Positions 43,201 to 52,693 of a stretch of DNA of 64,000 nucleotides are shown here, in pieces. This stretch comes from Pythium myriotylum. Its lineage: Eukaryota > Oomycota > Peronosporomycetes > Pythiales > Pythiaceae. Below the pieces are notes generated by a model. That model did no database searches. It was not told the origin of the DNA and saw nothing but the letters and a program-made list of their open reading frames with translations. The translations under genes and the position numbers were made by a program. The stretch is taken from NCBI GenBank assembly GCA_023091665.1, contig JALJCQ010000006.1:992001-1056000 (forward strand). The letters run 5' to 3'. Positions within the stretch are counted from its first letter, which is position 1. Each line of letters begins with the position of its first letter.

Positions 43201-43526
43201 TTGAACTCGAGTACCAACACATCCGTACAAACTATATGAAACGGGCGCTCGCTCGTCTTGTCAGCGAGGATGGTCTGCTCCTGATCTTTAACGTTTATAT
43301 CTACCTCGCCAACAAACACGAGGACAGGTTCACAAGGTCACGTTTCCGCTCTTCCCTCGAGATGTCCATCCTCTTGAGTGTTCTGCACTTGGGCTCACAA
43401 GTACAAAATTTGGTTATCTGGCTTCAAACGAACAAAGTTGCTGAAATTCTCGAACAGCTTGAGAAGATTCGCGCCCTTCGAATTGCTCCGGTTTCGAATG
43501 GAAATGAATTCCCAACGGACTCATGA
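40205..43526 (+). pseudogene. Pmp-like right-handed beta-helix membrane protein, two frame breaks
   Basis: The start ATG at 40205 begins a signal-like N-terminus (MVRHRCARLLFWLLSASPTTG). A long region of FxxN and GGA(I/L/V) repeats follows, e.g. FEANVAGTSGGAL, FVGNRATSRGGGAIY, FIQNSSPSGGAI. These are the marks of chlamydial-Pmp-like pectin-lyase-fold repeats, and the region carries many N-glycosylation sites. Near the C-terminus lie hydrophobic segments (EFIVGIVVAAVSGVAFAFII and others) and a cytoplasmic basic tail. Frames change at about 40985 (in a GGGG run, frame 2 resumes at TASPLFVECLFEN) and at about 43165 (resumes FLDEQEKLLLVEL); both look like single-base losses. With these repaired it would be about 1,100 residues. 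It may be a real pseudogene or carry sequence errors. The role is probably cell-surface; the ligand is unknown. Confidence 0.8.
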
Positions 43527-43780
43527 CCCACGGCGACCTATTGTATCTATGGTCGATAAAGCAAGTACCTGGAACTTCGATTGTGAAAGATCGGGGAGTA
43601 GAGAAAACACTCATGAGTTAGATGAGATTGGTACCCGCAAACAAACAAGCAAGTATCGGCTCCATTCGAATCGCTCTCCGCGATACTATAGGGAAGAGTA
43701 GAGCACTCTCGTTGAGTTCACCTGACGGAGAGACCCTATCAGTCACGACTTGACCCCAGGAGCGATGCGATTGAGCAGCT

Positions 43781-44743
43781 TCAAGGAGTAGGAAGGTCGA
43801 GGCTCTCGATCCAGTTCACGATCGTGTCTGTGACTTGCTCGGGCTGCCCCCACAGCACCCAGTGACCAGCATCTTCAATGATCTTCATCGTCAAGTTCGG
43901 CATGATCTTCGGCATGTGGTTGGCCATCTCGGGCTTAAGCGCTCGGTCGTTGCGCGCACCAATGTACAGAGCCTTGTGCTCGATAATCAGTGGGAGTCCA
44001 CGTTCCGTCTCGAAGTCAATAGCATTCGTGGCGTAGTAGTTGCAAGCAGACTGGAAGCCACTCTTGGTGTACTCGTTCACGTAAAAGTCCATCTCTTGCT
44101 TAGAGAGCAGCGTGGACTGCTCCGTGTACATTGGGTGCTCCGAGCTGGCCATGTTCAGGATTTTTTCGAGCACCGAGGCTCCAGGGACAAACTCAGAGTA
44201 GCGACGAAACATAAATGTGAACATCCGGCGTGGCGTGGCATCGAGAACTTTCGCTGCGTTTTCAGGCTGGGAGAACAATTTCAAGTACGACATTTGCGGC
44301 ACATTGGCCAGAAAATCGTCGATGCTTATGAATTCCTGAGCCGGAGGGTAGTACGGAGTGCAGATGCCGCACACAGCGAGCACACGGTCAGGGTGGTAGA
44401 GACACATCCGCCAGACGATCGCTCCTCCCCAGTCGTGGCCGATGAACACCGCCTTCTCGATCTCCAAGATGTCGAGCAGGCGTGCAAGGTCTCCCGTGAC
44501 ATTCTTGCCACCGTACTTGGAGATCTCCTTGGGTGTCGACGAGCGACCGAAGCCTCGCTGGTCCAGCACGATCACGCGGTACTTTTGCGAGAGCGGACCG
44601 ATCTGGTGGCGCCATCCGTACCAAAGGTCGGGCCATCCGTGGACGAGCACGAGTGGCGTGGCGTCGCGAGGGCCGACGTCGATGTAGTGGATGGAGATGT
44701 CGTCGGCGACTTGTGCGAACTTGTGCTCGTACTCGGTCGCCAT
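43781..44743 (-). CDS. Epoxide-hydrolase-like alpha/beta hydrolase 2
   Basis: This is a 320-residue intronless protein. The HGWPD motif is at about 35-39, nucleophile Asp104 in GHDWGG, and His294 in DAGHWVLW. A cap domain sits between. Its first 125 or so residues and the 5' leader are nearly identical to hydrolase 5 (48603-49565), while the cap differs. This pattern suggests gene conversion or a recent partial duplication. It is probably cytosolic, with no signal peptide. The substrate is unknown. Confidence 0.92.
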   Translation of the reverse strand: MATEYEHKFAQVADDISIHYIDVGPRDATPLVLVHGWPDLWYGWRHQIGPLSQKYRVIVLDQRGFGRSSTPKEISKYGGKNVTGDLARLLDILEIEKAVFIGHDWGGAIVWRMCLYHPDRVLAVCGICTPYYPPAQEFISIDDFLANVPQMSYLKLFSQPENAAKVLDATPRRMFTFMFRRYSEFVPGASVLEKILNMASSEHPMYTEQSTLLSKQEMDFYVNEYTKSGFQSACNYYATNAIDFETERGLPLIIEHKALYIGARNDRALKPEMANHMPKIMPNLTMKIIEDAGHWVLWGQPEQVTDTIVNWIESLDLPTP

Positions 44744-45847
44744 GGTGAGCGCTTGCGTGGGACGAAGAAACTTGGAGACTGACGGAGAAGCGAAGCGGAG
44801 AGGGAAGCCATAGGCACGTGGGTTGGAGCTGGAGCATCCTCATTCTTGCATGGCGAAGCTAGGGAACTTTGATTGGGTAAAACCGGTATATCCGATTCTT
44901 CGGAAGAATCGCACCGCTTGATCTCATCTATCGAGACGTGAGTTTCATGAGTTTCAGGGCCACGAGGAAGATGCCAGTGTGTCGCCTGCGTTGAAATCTT
45001 AACCCGAAGCTGTCAGCACCACTCCATCACGATTTGACACCGGGTATTTTTTCCCACGACACGACTTAACGAGACAGCTATACATATTGCTCTAGCCGCG
45101 TGATGAACTGCAATGACAACGAGGAACGAGGAGAGGGATATTGGAAGACGTCACAGAACGTCACCGCTTGTCTCTGCACTACATCTTTGAGTGACCTGCT
45201 TCCTCCGAAGGACTCAAAGTGATTTATTGCACAGGTACCATCGAAACGTTTAAATCCATCGGCATCCAACGGTGAGGCGTCTCACCTTCTCACCAAGCGA
45301 TTTCATCTCGCTGTCACGTCCCAACATTCGTTGTCCCCACACCCAACTGATGAAAAGAGTCACTGATCGACATCACGAAAGTGGTTCGCTCTTGCAAGAG
45401 GCCTTTCAAGAGCGTGGAGCTCTCGAGGAAACGAGCATAAACAGGATTCGATGAACGTGCGGTCGTCTTTGTTGGCGAGATAGTTGTAAATATTGAAGTG
45501 TCAGCAATGTCCCCGGTGACAAACGGTCGAGTCTCTGTGTGATGAAGTATGTGCGAATACGTCGGAACTCGACGAGCAGCAGTTTCTCCTGGATTGAGAC
45601 GTCCTCGGCGCTGTGGAGTCAAGCGATGTACTCGACGTTTCGGTCATCAGACATCATGCCTGCCCAGTGTTGTTTGCGTCTCTCTCGTGTGGGTTTCACC
45701 TCAACTACGCCAACGGAACATCCTCCTTGGCGATTAACTCATTGGGTTTGGTTGAAGTCTTACCCAATCCAGTCTCCCTCTTCATCCATTGTGGCCAATC
45801 ACGACACTGCCGGTCATCTTCTCGACTTCCCTCTTCCCGCAGTCATC
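44744..45847. other. Divergent region between hydrolases 2 and 3
   Basis: Hydrolase 2 is on minus and hydrolase 3 on plus, so this 1.1 kb holds two promoters. No gene was recognised. An initiator-like word for hydrolase 2 is listed separately. Confidence 0.5.
44768..44782 (-). promoter_or_regulatory. Initiator-like core promoter of hydrolase 2
   Basis: On the minus strand this reads TCAGTCTCCAAGTTT, close to the oomycete initiator plus flank. It ends about 24 bp before the ATG. The same sequence is at 49590-49604 for hydrolase 5. Confidence 0.5.
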
Positions 45848-46795
45848 ATGGCGACCGAGTTCGAGCACAAGTTCGCCCAAGTGGCCGACGACATCTCCAT
45901 CCACTACGTCGACGTCGGCCCGCGCGACGCCACCGCGATCGTGCTCGTCCACGGCTGGCCCGACCTCTGGTTTGGATGGCGCCACCAGATCGGCCCACTC
46001 TCGCAGAAGTACCGCGTAATCGTGCCTGACATTCGCGGCCACGGCGATAGCTCGGCACCGGTAGACGTCGAGCGCTACGGCGGCAAGAACATCACAAACG
46101 ACCTAGCGCGCCTGCTGGACATCTTGGAGATCGAGAAGGCAGTCTTCTTCGGCCACGATTGGGGTGGGAACGTGGTCTACCGCATGGCACTCTACCACCC
46201 CGATCGCGTGATTGCGCTTGGGAGCGTCTGCACGCCGTATTATCCACCCAGCAAAGAGTATGTGGAGCTTGGCACTCTTATCACCACCCATCCAACTCTC
46301 CAACAGTTCTTGTCGCTGACGGCCGAGGCTGCTAAGTACCTGGACGCTGCGCCGCGCCGCCTATTCACGACCATGTTCCGCCGCCATTCCGAGGCACGCG
46401 GTAACATGCCAATCGTTGATATGATTAAGGCTCTTTCAGTGTCAGATCACCCGGTATTCACTGTCCACTCGGATCTCATCTCGGACGAAGAGCTGGACGT
46501 GTATGAAGCCGGGTACAAGAAGTCGGGGTTCCAGTCGACGCTCAACTGGTACGCTACCCGCGAGATCGACTTCAAGACGGAGAAGGATCTTCCAGCGGTC
46601 ATCTCGCACAAGGCGCTGTACATTGGCGCGCGTAACGACCGTGTTCTCCCACCGGAGATGGCCAACCACATGCCGCAGCTCATGCCAAACCTCGAGATGA
46701 CGGTCATCGATGACGCAGGCCACTGGATTCTTTGGGAGCAGCACGAGAAGGTGTCGGAGACGATTCTCGCGTGGGTCGACAAGCTCGCCCCGTAG
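45848..46795 (+). CDS. Epoxide-hydrolase-like alpha/beta hydrolase 3
   Basis: This is a 315-residue intronless protein. The start ATG at 45848 gives the same N-terminus as the paralogues (MATEFEHKFAQ); the upstream open frame is leader. HGWPD at 35-39, Asp104 in GHDWGG, and His292 in DAGHWILW. It converges with hydrolase 4. Their last 110 residues are identical in the overlap seen, while the rest is about 90% alike, so the 3' ends look homogenised. Confidence 0.93.
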   Translation: MATEFEHKFAQVADDISIHYVDVGPRDATAIVLVHGWPDLWFGWRHQIGPLSQKYRVIVPDIRGHGDSSAPVDVERYGGKNITNDLARLLDILEIEKAVFFGHDWGGNVVYRMALYHPDRVIALGSVCTPYYPPSKEYVELGTLITTHPTLQQFLSLTAEAAKYLDAAPRRLFTTMFRRHSEARGNMPIVDMIKALSVSDHPVFTVHSDLISDEELDVYEAGYKKSGFQSTLNWYATREIDFKTEKDLPAVISHKALYIGARNDRVLPPEMANHMPQLMPNLEMTVIDDAGHWILWEQHEKVSETILAWVDKLAP

Positions 46796-47400
46796 TTAGG
46801 GTCACTAGAGAAATGGAACCGCGTTCTTGTTCACAGGTTTTCATTGGTACTTTGGTGCAAGTTGGTGATCAGAATATTTATCACAACCGCGCCGTAGTGT
46901 GGCATGCCTAAAACACGTTGCCGACTCCTGGTAAAGATATTCTCACGACATTGCACATACACGTTCAATGTGAGACGCGTTGAGGTTAGCAGCTTCGATG
47001 GGAAATCCGATCCACAGCTGAAACAATGGGGACAAGAACGTGGTTCCATTTCTCTTGTGACCCTAACTACGGGGCGAGCTTGTCGACCCACGCGAGAATC
47101 GTCTCCGACACCTTCTCGTGCTGCTCCCAAAGAATCCAGTGGCCTGCGTCATCGATGACCGTCATCTCGAGGTTTGGCATGAGCTGCGGCATGTGGTTGG
47201 CCATCTCCGGTGGGAGAACACGGTCGTTACGCGCGCCAATGTACAGCGCCTTGTGCGAGATGACCGCTGGAAGATCCTTCTCCGTCTTGAAGTCGATCTC
47301 GCGGGTAGCGTACCAGTTGAGCGTCGACTGGAACCCCGACTTCTTGTACCCGGCTTCATACACGTCCAGCTCTTCGTCCGAGATGAGATCCGAGTGGACG
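46465..47400. repeat. Inverted repeat formed by the 3' ends of hydrolases 3 and 4
   Basis: The two genes point at each other. Their coding ends, stop codons and first 40 or so bases of 3' flank are near-identical in inverted order (gtagttagggtcac at 46792 against its reverse complement near 47060). Arms of about 370 bp surround a central segment of about 190 bp. Such a palindrome can form a hairpin and promotes exchange between the arms. Confidence 0.8.
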
Positions 47401-48029
47401 GTGAACGCCGGGTGATCTGACACTGGGACAGCCTTGATCATGTCGACAATTGACAGGTTTCCGCGCGACTCAGAGTGACGGCGGAACATGGCCGTGAACA
47501 AGCGGCGCGGCGCAGCATCCAGGTACTTGGCAGCCTCAGCCGTCTGTGACAAGAATTGCTGGTACACAAGCGTCGGGTGCGCCTTCACGAGCGTGTCAAG
47601 GTCGACGTATTCCTTGCTGGGTGGAAAATACGGCGTGCAGACGCTCCCAAGCGCAATCACGCGATCGGGGTGGTAGAGCGCCATGCGGTAGACCGTGTTT
47701 CCTCCCCAATCGTGGCCGAAGAAGACTGCCTTCTCGATCTCCAAGATATCGAGCAGGCGCGCCAAATCGTTCGTGATATTCTTGTAGCCATAATGCTCGA
47801 CGTCCACCGGCGCCGAGCTATCGCCGTGGCTGCGAATGTCGGGAACGATCACGCGGTACTTCTGGGAGAGCGGGCCGATCTGGTGGCGCCATCCGAACCA
47901 GCGATCCGGCCAGCCGTGGATGAGCACGATCGCCGTGGCGTCTCGCGGACCGACGTCGACGTAGTGGATGGAGATGTCGTCGGCCACTTGGGCGAACTTG
48001 TGCTCGTACTGCTGGACGCTGGTGGACAT
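47067..48029 (-). CDS. Epoxide-hydrolase-like alpha/beta hydrolase 4
   Basis: This is a 320-residue intronless protein. The N-terminus differs slightly (MSTSVQQYEHKF). HGWPD is at about 38-42, Asp107 in GHDWGG, and His297 in DAGHWILW. It is about 90% alike to hydrolase 3 and identical over the C-terminal part; changes include SHGDSS for GHGDSS and AHPTLVYQQFL for THPTLQQFL. It is cytosolic by prediction. Confidence 0.93.
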   Translation of the reverse strand: MSTSVQQYEHKFAQVADDISIHYVDVGPRDATAIVLIHGWPDRWFGWRHQIGPLSQKYRVIVPDIRSHGDSSAPVDVEHYGYKNITNDLARLLDILEIEKAVFFGHDWGGNTVYRMALYHPDRVIALGSVCTPYFPPSKEYVDLDTLVKAHPTLVYQQFLSQTAEAAKYLDAAPRRLFTAMFRRHSESRGNLSIVDMIKAVPVSDHPAFTVHSDLISDEELDVYEAGYKKSGFQSTLNWYATREIDFKTEKDLPAVISHKALYIGARNDRVLPPEMANHMPQLMPNLEMTVIDDAGHWILWEQHEKVSETILAWVDKLAP

Positions 48030-48602
48030 GGTCTCCGACTCGAGTGGCTCGTGATGCTGTTGGGACGAATTGAAGAATGGGCTCGCGCGACGATCGCTGA
48101 ACTGCGGATGGGGGAGAGACCGTCGTGGGTGAGGGCGCCGTCATCAAGCGGAGCAATCGCGTCGACTTCCTCTGTACCAAACAACAAAGACAAGGGACGA
48201 TTCGTATACCATCAGATGCTGACGTCGAAGCCACGGACCCCGCCACCCATGGACAGCCGCGTCAATGCTATCATAAAATTACGAAGGTGCTCTGAATCAA
48301 ATGTTGAAGCACAGAGTCCGCACCCATGACTAGATATTGAATATAAGAGGTAGAGCCTTGGTAAGCGAAGAGATTCCTGGGAACGCAAACCAGTCGCTTC
48401 AAGTGGCGACCAAGCACGGAGAGACACGATCTAGTTCCGATCAGAGCCTTTTGCTGTATGCATGGACCTCTCGCAAAGACGCTACGTGTCTTCAAGGAGA
48501 CGATCGCATTGCCGTTGAGATACTACTTCACTATCACGCAAATTGAACAGATCTTGATGTAGAAAAGGAAATGATCCGATCCGAGTGAGATTCCTTACAG
48601 CT
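48030..48602. other. Intergenic region between hydrolases 4 and 5
   Basis: It holds the promoter of hydrolase 4 (minus) and the 3' flank of hydrolase 5 (minus). No gene was recognised. Confidence 0.5.
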
Positions 48603-49565
48603 TCACGGTGCAACAGCGTTGAGACCCTCGATCCAGTTGACGATTGTGTCCGTGACCTGCTCAGGCTGCTCCCACAACAACCAGTGGCCAGCCTCTTCGA
48701 TAATCTTCATCGTCAGATTCGGCATGACCTTTGGCATGTGGTTGGCCATCTCGGGCTTTAGCGCTGGGTCGTTGCGCGCACCAATGTACAGAGCCTTGTG
48801 CTCGATAATCAATGGGAGTCCGCGTTCCGTCTCGAAGTCTAGCGGGCGTGTCGCGTAGTAGTTGCACGTAGACTGGAAGCCACTCTTGGTGTACTCGTTC
48901 ACGTAGAAGTCCATCTCTTCCTTGGAGAGCAGCGTGGACTGCTCCGTGTACATTGGGTGGTCAGACTCGACCATGTTCTGGATGATGTCCAGCACCGAAA
49001 CCTCGCCCACAAACTCGGAGTAACGACGATACATCACCGTGAAGAGACGGCGTGGCGCCGCGTCCATGAGCTGAGCCGCCTTCTCGGGCTGCGACAGCAA
49101 CTTCATGTACGACAATTGCGGAGCCCTGGCCACGAAGTCGTCGACGCTAACGAACTCCTGGGGAGGCGGGATGAACGGAGTGCAGATGCCGCACACAGCG
49201 AGCACACGGTCAGGGTGGTAGAGACACATCCGCCAGACGATCGCTCCTCCCCAGTCGTGGCCGATGAACACCGCCTTCTCGATCTCCAAGATGTCGAGCA
49301 GGCGTGCAAGGTCTCCCGTGACATTCTTGCCACCGTACTTGGAGATCTCCTTGGGTGTCGACGAGCGACCGAAGCCTCGCTGGTCCAGCACGATCACGCG
49401 GTACTTTTGCGAGAGCGGACCGATCTGGTGGCGCCATCCGTACCAAAGGTCGGGCCATCCGTGGACGAGCACGAGTGGCGTGGCGTCGCGAGGGCCGACG
49501 TCGATGTAGTGGATGGAGATGTCGTCGGCGACTTGTGCGAACTTGTGTTCGTACTCGGTCGCCAT
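48603..49565 (-). CDS. Epoxide-hydrolase-like alpha/beta hydrolase 5
   Basis: This is a 320-residue intronless protein; the ATG at 49565 is chosen by comparison with hydrolase 2. HGWPD at 35-39, Asp104 in GHDWGG, and His294 in EAGHWLLW. Residues 1-125 match hydrolase 2 exactly as read, then cap and C-terminal regions diverge (e.g. VARAPQLSYMK against LANVPQMSYLK). The upstream leader of about 60 bp is also shared. Confidence 0.93.
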   Translation of the reverse strand: MATEYEHKFAQVADDISIHYIDVGPRDATPLVLVHGWPDLWYGWRHQIGPLSQKYRVIVLDQRGFGRSSTPKEISKYGGKNVTGDLARLLDILEIEKAVFIGHDWGGAIVWRMCLYHPDRVLAVCGICTPFIPPPQEFVSVDDFVARAPQLSYMKLLSQPEKAAQLMDAAPRRLFTVMYRRYSEFVGEVSVLDIIQNMVESDHPMYTEQSTLLSKEEMDFYVNEYTKSGFQSTCNYYATRPLDFETERGLPLIIEHKALYIGARNDPALKPEMANHMPKVMPNLTMKIIEEAGHWLLWEQPEQVTDTIVNWIEGLNAVAP

Positions 49566-49589
49566 GGTGAGCGCTTGCGTGGGACGAAG

Positions 49590-49604
49590 AAACTTGGAGA
49601 CTGA
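49590..49604 (-). promoter_or_regulatory. Initiator-like core promoter of hydrolase 5
   Basis: This is the same TCAGTCTCCAAGTTT as at hydrolase 2, at the same distance from the ATG. Confidence 0.5.
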
Positions 49605-50870
49605 CGGAGAAGCGAAGCGGAGGAGGAAGGCGGTGGGTCCTCTGGAAGTGATTACTGCTCCGCAAAGATCCGCGGCTTCAGTGCCGTGTCCGTTTTGTCT
49701 TCCATGGTCATCAACTCGGGTCCTGGATCGCAGACCCGGCCATGGTGATCTGTTGACATCATCGTTTTTCGCAGGAGCACGATTACGCGCATTGATTGTG
49801 GCTTGAACTGAGTTGAGTCGAGTCAGAATCTGAGGAAATATTGCGCCCGACGCCAATTATAATTGGTATTGCCATGCCAACATCTCAAATGACCCACCGA
49901 TTGACATTGCTCTTGGGCCGCCTGGTGGATTCGTCACGACACACGAGCTGGCAGATCCTCGATACAGAAGAACTGACTTTCTTCAGTGCAGTATTGGATG
50001 CTGAGGACTCGCATCCCCCCGTTTGTCACCCCCGCTTCACACGTATTGTTGGCTGACACGGGGCCGTGAATTCGAGTCCAAGCGAAGTGAAGGTCTCCGA
50101 AACTACTCGTGCGCTTGCAGAATGCGAACGATCTTAGGAAACCAACATGTATGTGCGGCTCAAATCGTTAGTGTGTGTGTACTTTAAGTAAAACGAGTAC
50201 GCACAGGGGAACGGAGTGTTGTGAGATTTGAATGTTGACTTCCAGGCAGCCACAATGAAGACCCTCAATGGCCAAATCGTATCGATACAGTTCGACGCGT
50301 CGCTCGGGCATGCGTAATGGACGCGAAGGATGCCATTTGGATGACATGGTCATCATCCCAAACAAGCGTCACTGACGCTTCCGTGCAAACAGACTCGGTG
50401 GCGATCTCAGACCTTCAAGGCAGCTTTTCGAACGTCAACCATCGTCGAATCGTGAGAACAGGCACCTAGGTCTGCCCAAATCCCATGCAGTTCTCCAATG
50501 CAGTGTACTCAAATACGAAAGTTCCCGCCAGATGTCCATCCTGTGCATGCAACATGGCTCTGATTGCCTTGACTGTATTGAGCTGCGAAATGCTCACCCT
50601 CTCCAGCTGGCGCGCGCGAACCATCGAACTCGCTTCGCTCACTATACTAAAACCAAGTGAAACCTGTCGCCGTCGGCTCATCGTGCTTATCCCTGGAACC
50701 CCCAGCTGGTTCCCGGGCATCCTGGTCATTCGTCTCGGTTGCGTCTGGATCTGCAGTGTCTCCCCTCCCATGCCACATGGATCGACAGAAGGCGCGAGCC
50801 GGACCAGGGAAACATGTCCCCGCTCAGGTTGACGGCCTCGATGCCTTCTTCGTGCCTCGAGCCCTCGCTC

Positions 50871-50886
50871 CCTCATTCACCGATTC
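50871..50886 (+). promoter_or_regulatory. Initiator-like core promoter of the second AA17 gene
   Basis: cctcattcaccgattc resembles the oomycete initiator and lies 22 bp before the ATG at 50909. Confidence 0.45.
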
Positions 50887-50908
50887 CCTCTCTTCTCGAA
50901 AAGCCCCA

Positions 50909-51682
50909 ATGAAGACCGCCTCCGCCTTGATGCTCGTGGCCGCCTCGGCCCTCTACGTCGCCGGCGTCCAAGGCCACGGCCACATGACCTCGCCCACGAT
51001 TCGCCCGATTACGGCCAAGTACCGCGCCGACTGCCTCTTCGGTCTCAAGGGCGCGGGCGACGACGAGCTCCAGTTGGCACCGCTTGAGAACCTGAGTGCT
51101 CGAGGCCAGGCCGACCAGCCGGCTTCGCCGACCTTCGATATGATGAACGGCTGCCGTGGCATCAACTACGAGGCCGGCGGCCCGACGACCGCGGTCAAGC
51201 CCGGTCAGGACCTGCCGGTCAAGTGGACAATCCAGGCGCCGCACCCGGGCTTCATGGAGCTTTACATCGTCAGGCCGTCCACGGATTCGACTGGCAAGAT
51301 CACGTACAAGCAGGATGGCAAGGCGCTTAAGCGCATCGACAACTTCGCCACGGCCGGAGGCGATGGCTCGACGACTGTGACGCTCCCATCGACTCTCTCG
51401 GGTTGTGACACACCGGGTAACTGTGCCCTTCAGTTCTACTGGCACTCTGACATCGCCAAGCAGACGTACGTCACGTGCGCTGACATTGTCACCTCGGGCA
51501 GCGGATCAACGCCTGCCGCCCCGACGCCTGCTTCCGGTAGCAGCAGCGGAGGCTCTACACCTGCCGCTACTCCAGCTCCTGCACCGACTACCGCGCCTTC
51601 GTCGGACTCAGTTGGCTCGGATGCCACATCTGCCCCTGCACCGACAAAGAAGTCGTGCACAAAGCGCATGCGTCGCCACTAG
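50909..51682 (+). CDS. Secreted lytic polysaccharide monooxygenase, AA17-like (2)
   Basis: This 257-residue protein has a signal peptide MKTASALMLVAASALYVAGVQG, cleaved before HGHMTSP, exposing the N-terminal His. The domain has NGCRGINYE, QAPHPGFMELYIVRP (candidate copper His) and NCALQFYWHSD. The tail is Pro/Thr/Ser-rich, with a basic end (KKSCTKRMRRH). It is a paralogue of 36897-37682, about 14 kb away in the opposite direction, with the hydrolase cluster between. The upstream 250-bp open extension is not used because the ATG at 50909 starts the signal peptide. It likely acts outside the cell on plant pectin. Confidence 0.92.
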   Translation: MKTASALMLVAASALYVAGVQGHGHMTSPTIRPITAKYRADCLFGLKGAGDDELQLAPLENLSARGQADQPASPTFDMMNGCRGINYEAGGPTTAVKPGQDLPVKWTIQAPHPGFMELYIVRPSTDSTGKITYKQDGKALKRIDNFATAGGDGSTTVTLPSTLSGCDTPGNCALQFYWHSDIAKQTYVTCADIVTSGSGSTPAAPTPASGSSSGGSTPAATPAPAPTTAPSSDSVGSDATSAPAPTKKSCTKRMRRH

Positions 51683-52693
51683 AGACCGTCAACATCGTGT
51701 TTCTCGAGTGTTTTTCCCTCTCGTTTGAGAGTCTAAGTAGTGTCGTATGTTATATGTCGAATACAAGAATGATCACAATTCTGCTATAGACTGGGGTAAC
51801 TCGACCATACAGCAGTGCTTCCCTTGAGTTTGGAGAGATCCACAAGCTTATCTGTGCATCACTGTGGCTCGCAACGTCGCGCCCATTACGTACTGATGGC
51901 GTCGTGCTTCCCGTTGCACGACGACGCGAGTGTCTCTCTCCGTTCGAGGGACCTCAGCGTAGTTGGGCTGATGCGCGTTTACCGGATTGAGGGTGAGGTT
52001 GAGTTGTGACGGCGCTGGAGTTTGACGCAGTCGCGGGAGTGGCTGGAGAGGTGCTGCGCCTGTGGCGACCGCGGGTGTGCAGATTTGGTGTTGGATGTCG
52101 CGGCTCATTGGGTGCGATCCTCTGGGCTCGTTGTGAAATGAAATGCATTCTCATGCCTCTACCAGTCGTGCAAACCAGAGATGCAGATGGAATCTGCAAC
52201 AGCGATCAAGAATCATCAACCAAGCGACGCAAAATTCGTCTCAAAAGTGGTATCATCTGCGACTCTTCGCTCCTAACCCAAAACAAGCAAAAGTCGAGAA
52301 TGAACTGGGAAGATTCGTCCGTCCAGTTCCTGGTGGTATCCTCTAACGTGAATCGACCATTGGATCCACCCGAATGTGGTGATTCTCTGTCGACTGGGTT
52401 CAACGAAAGCTGAATCTTTCCGGCTCTGTCACATGTTGCAGACGATCGTGGCCATTCATCACGTTGAACCAAGCGCTCGGGTTCTGATATCCTCTACGCT
52501 CACATACAAAACCAACCGAAGCGGGAGGGTATCGCCGACGCCATTTAGCAGCTGCTATGAAGCCATGCATTCAACATGAATCTCCTACTCCTACGTGTAC
52601 TCTCCGACTGTGCCGTCGGGACAAGATCAGTTTGACTACGCGTTGCCAAACTCCTCCAAGACTGCACCACAGCGCATCATTTTACTCTTCACT
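51683..52693. other. Convergent intergenic region
   Basis: 1.0 kb between the 3' ends of the AA17 gene and the third secreted protein. Overlapping short frames on both strands show no domain. Confidence 0.5.

Larger units (their letters stand above)
49566..50908. other. Divergent region between hydrolase 5 and the second AA17 gene
   Basis: 1.3 kb without a supported gene. A minus-strand frame at 50466-50876 has no domain and overlaps a plus-strand frame. An initiator-like element of the AA17 gene is at 50871-50886. Confidence 0.5.

Noticed and set aside
43835..44782. Long plus-strand frames opposite hydrolases (also 48957-49604 and 47556-48329)
   Set aside because: They are shadows of the GC-rich third positions of real minus-strand genes.
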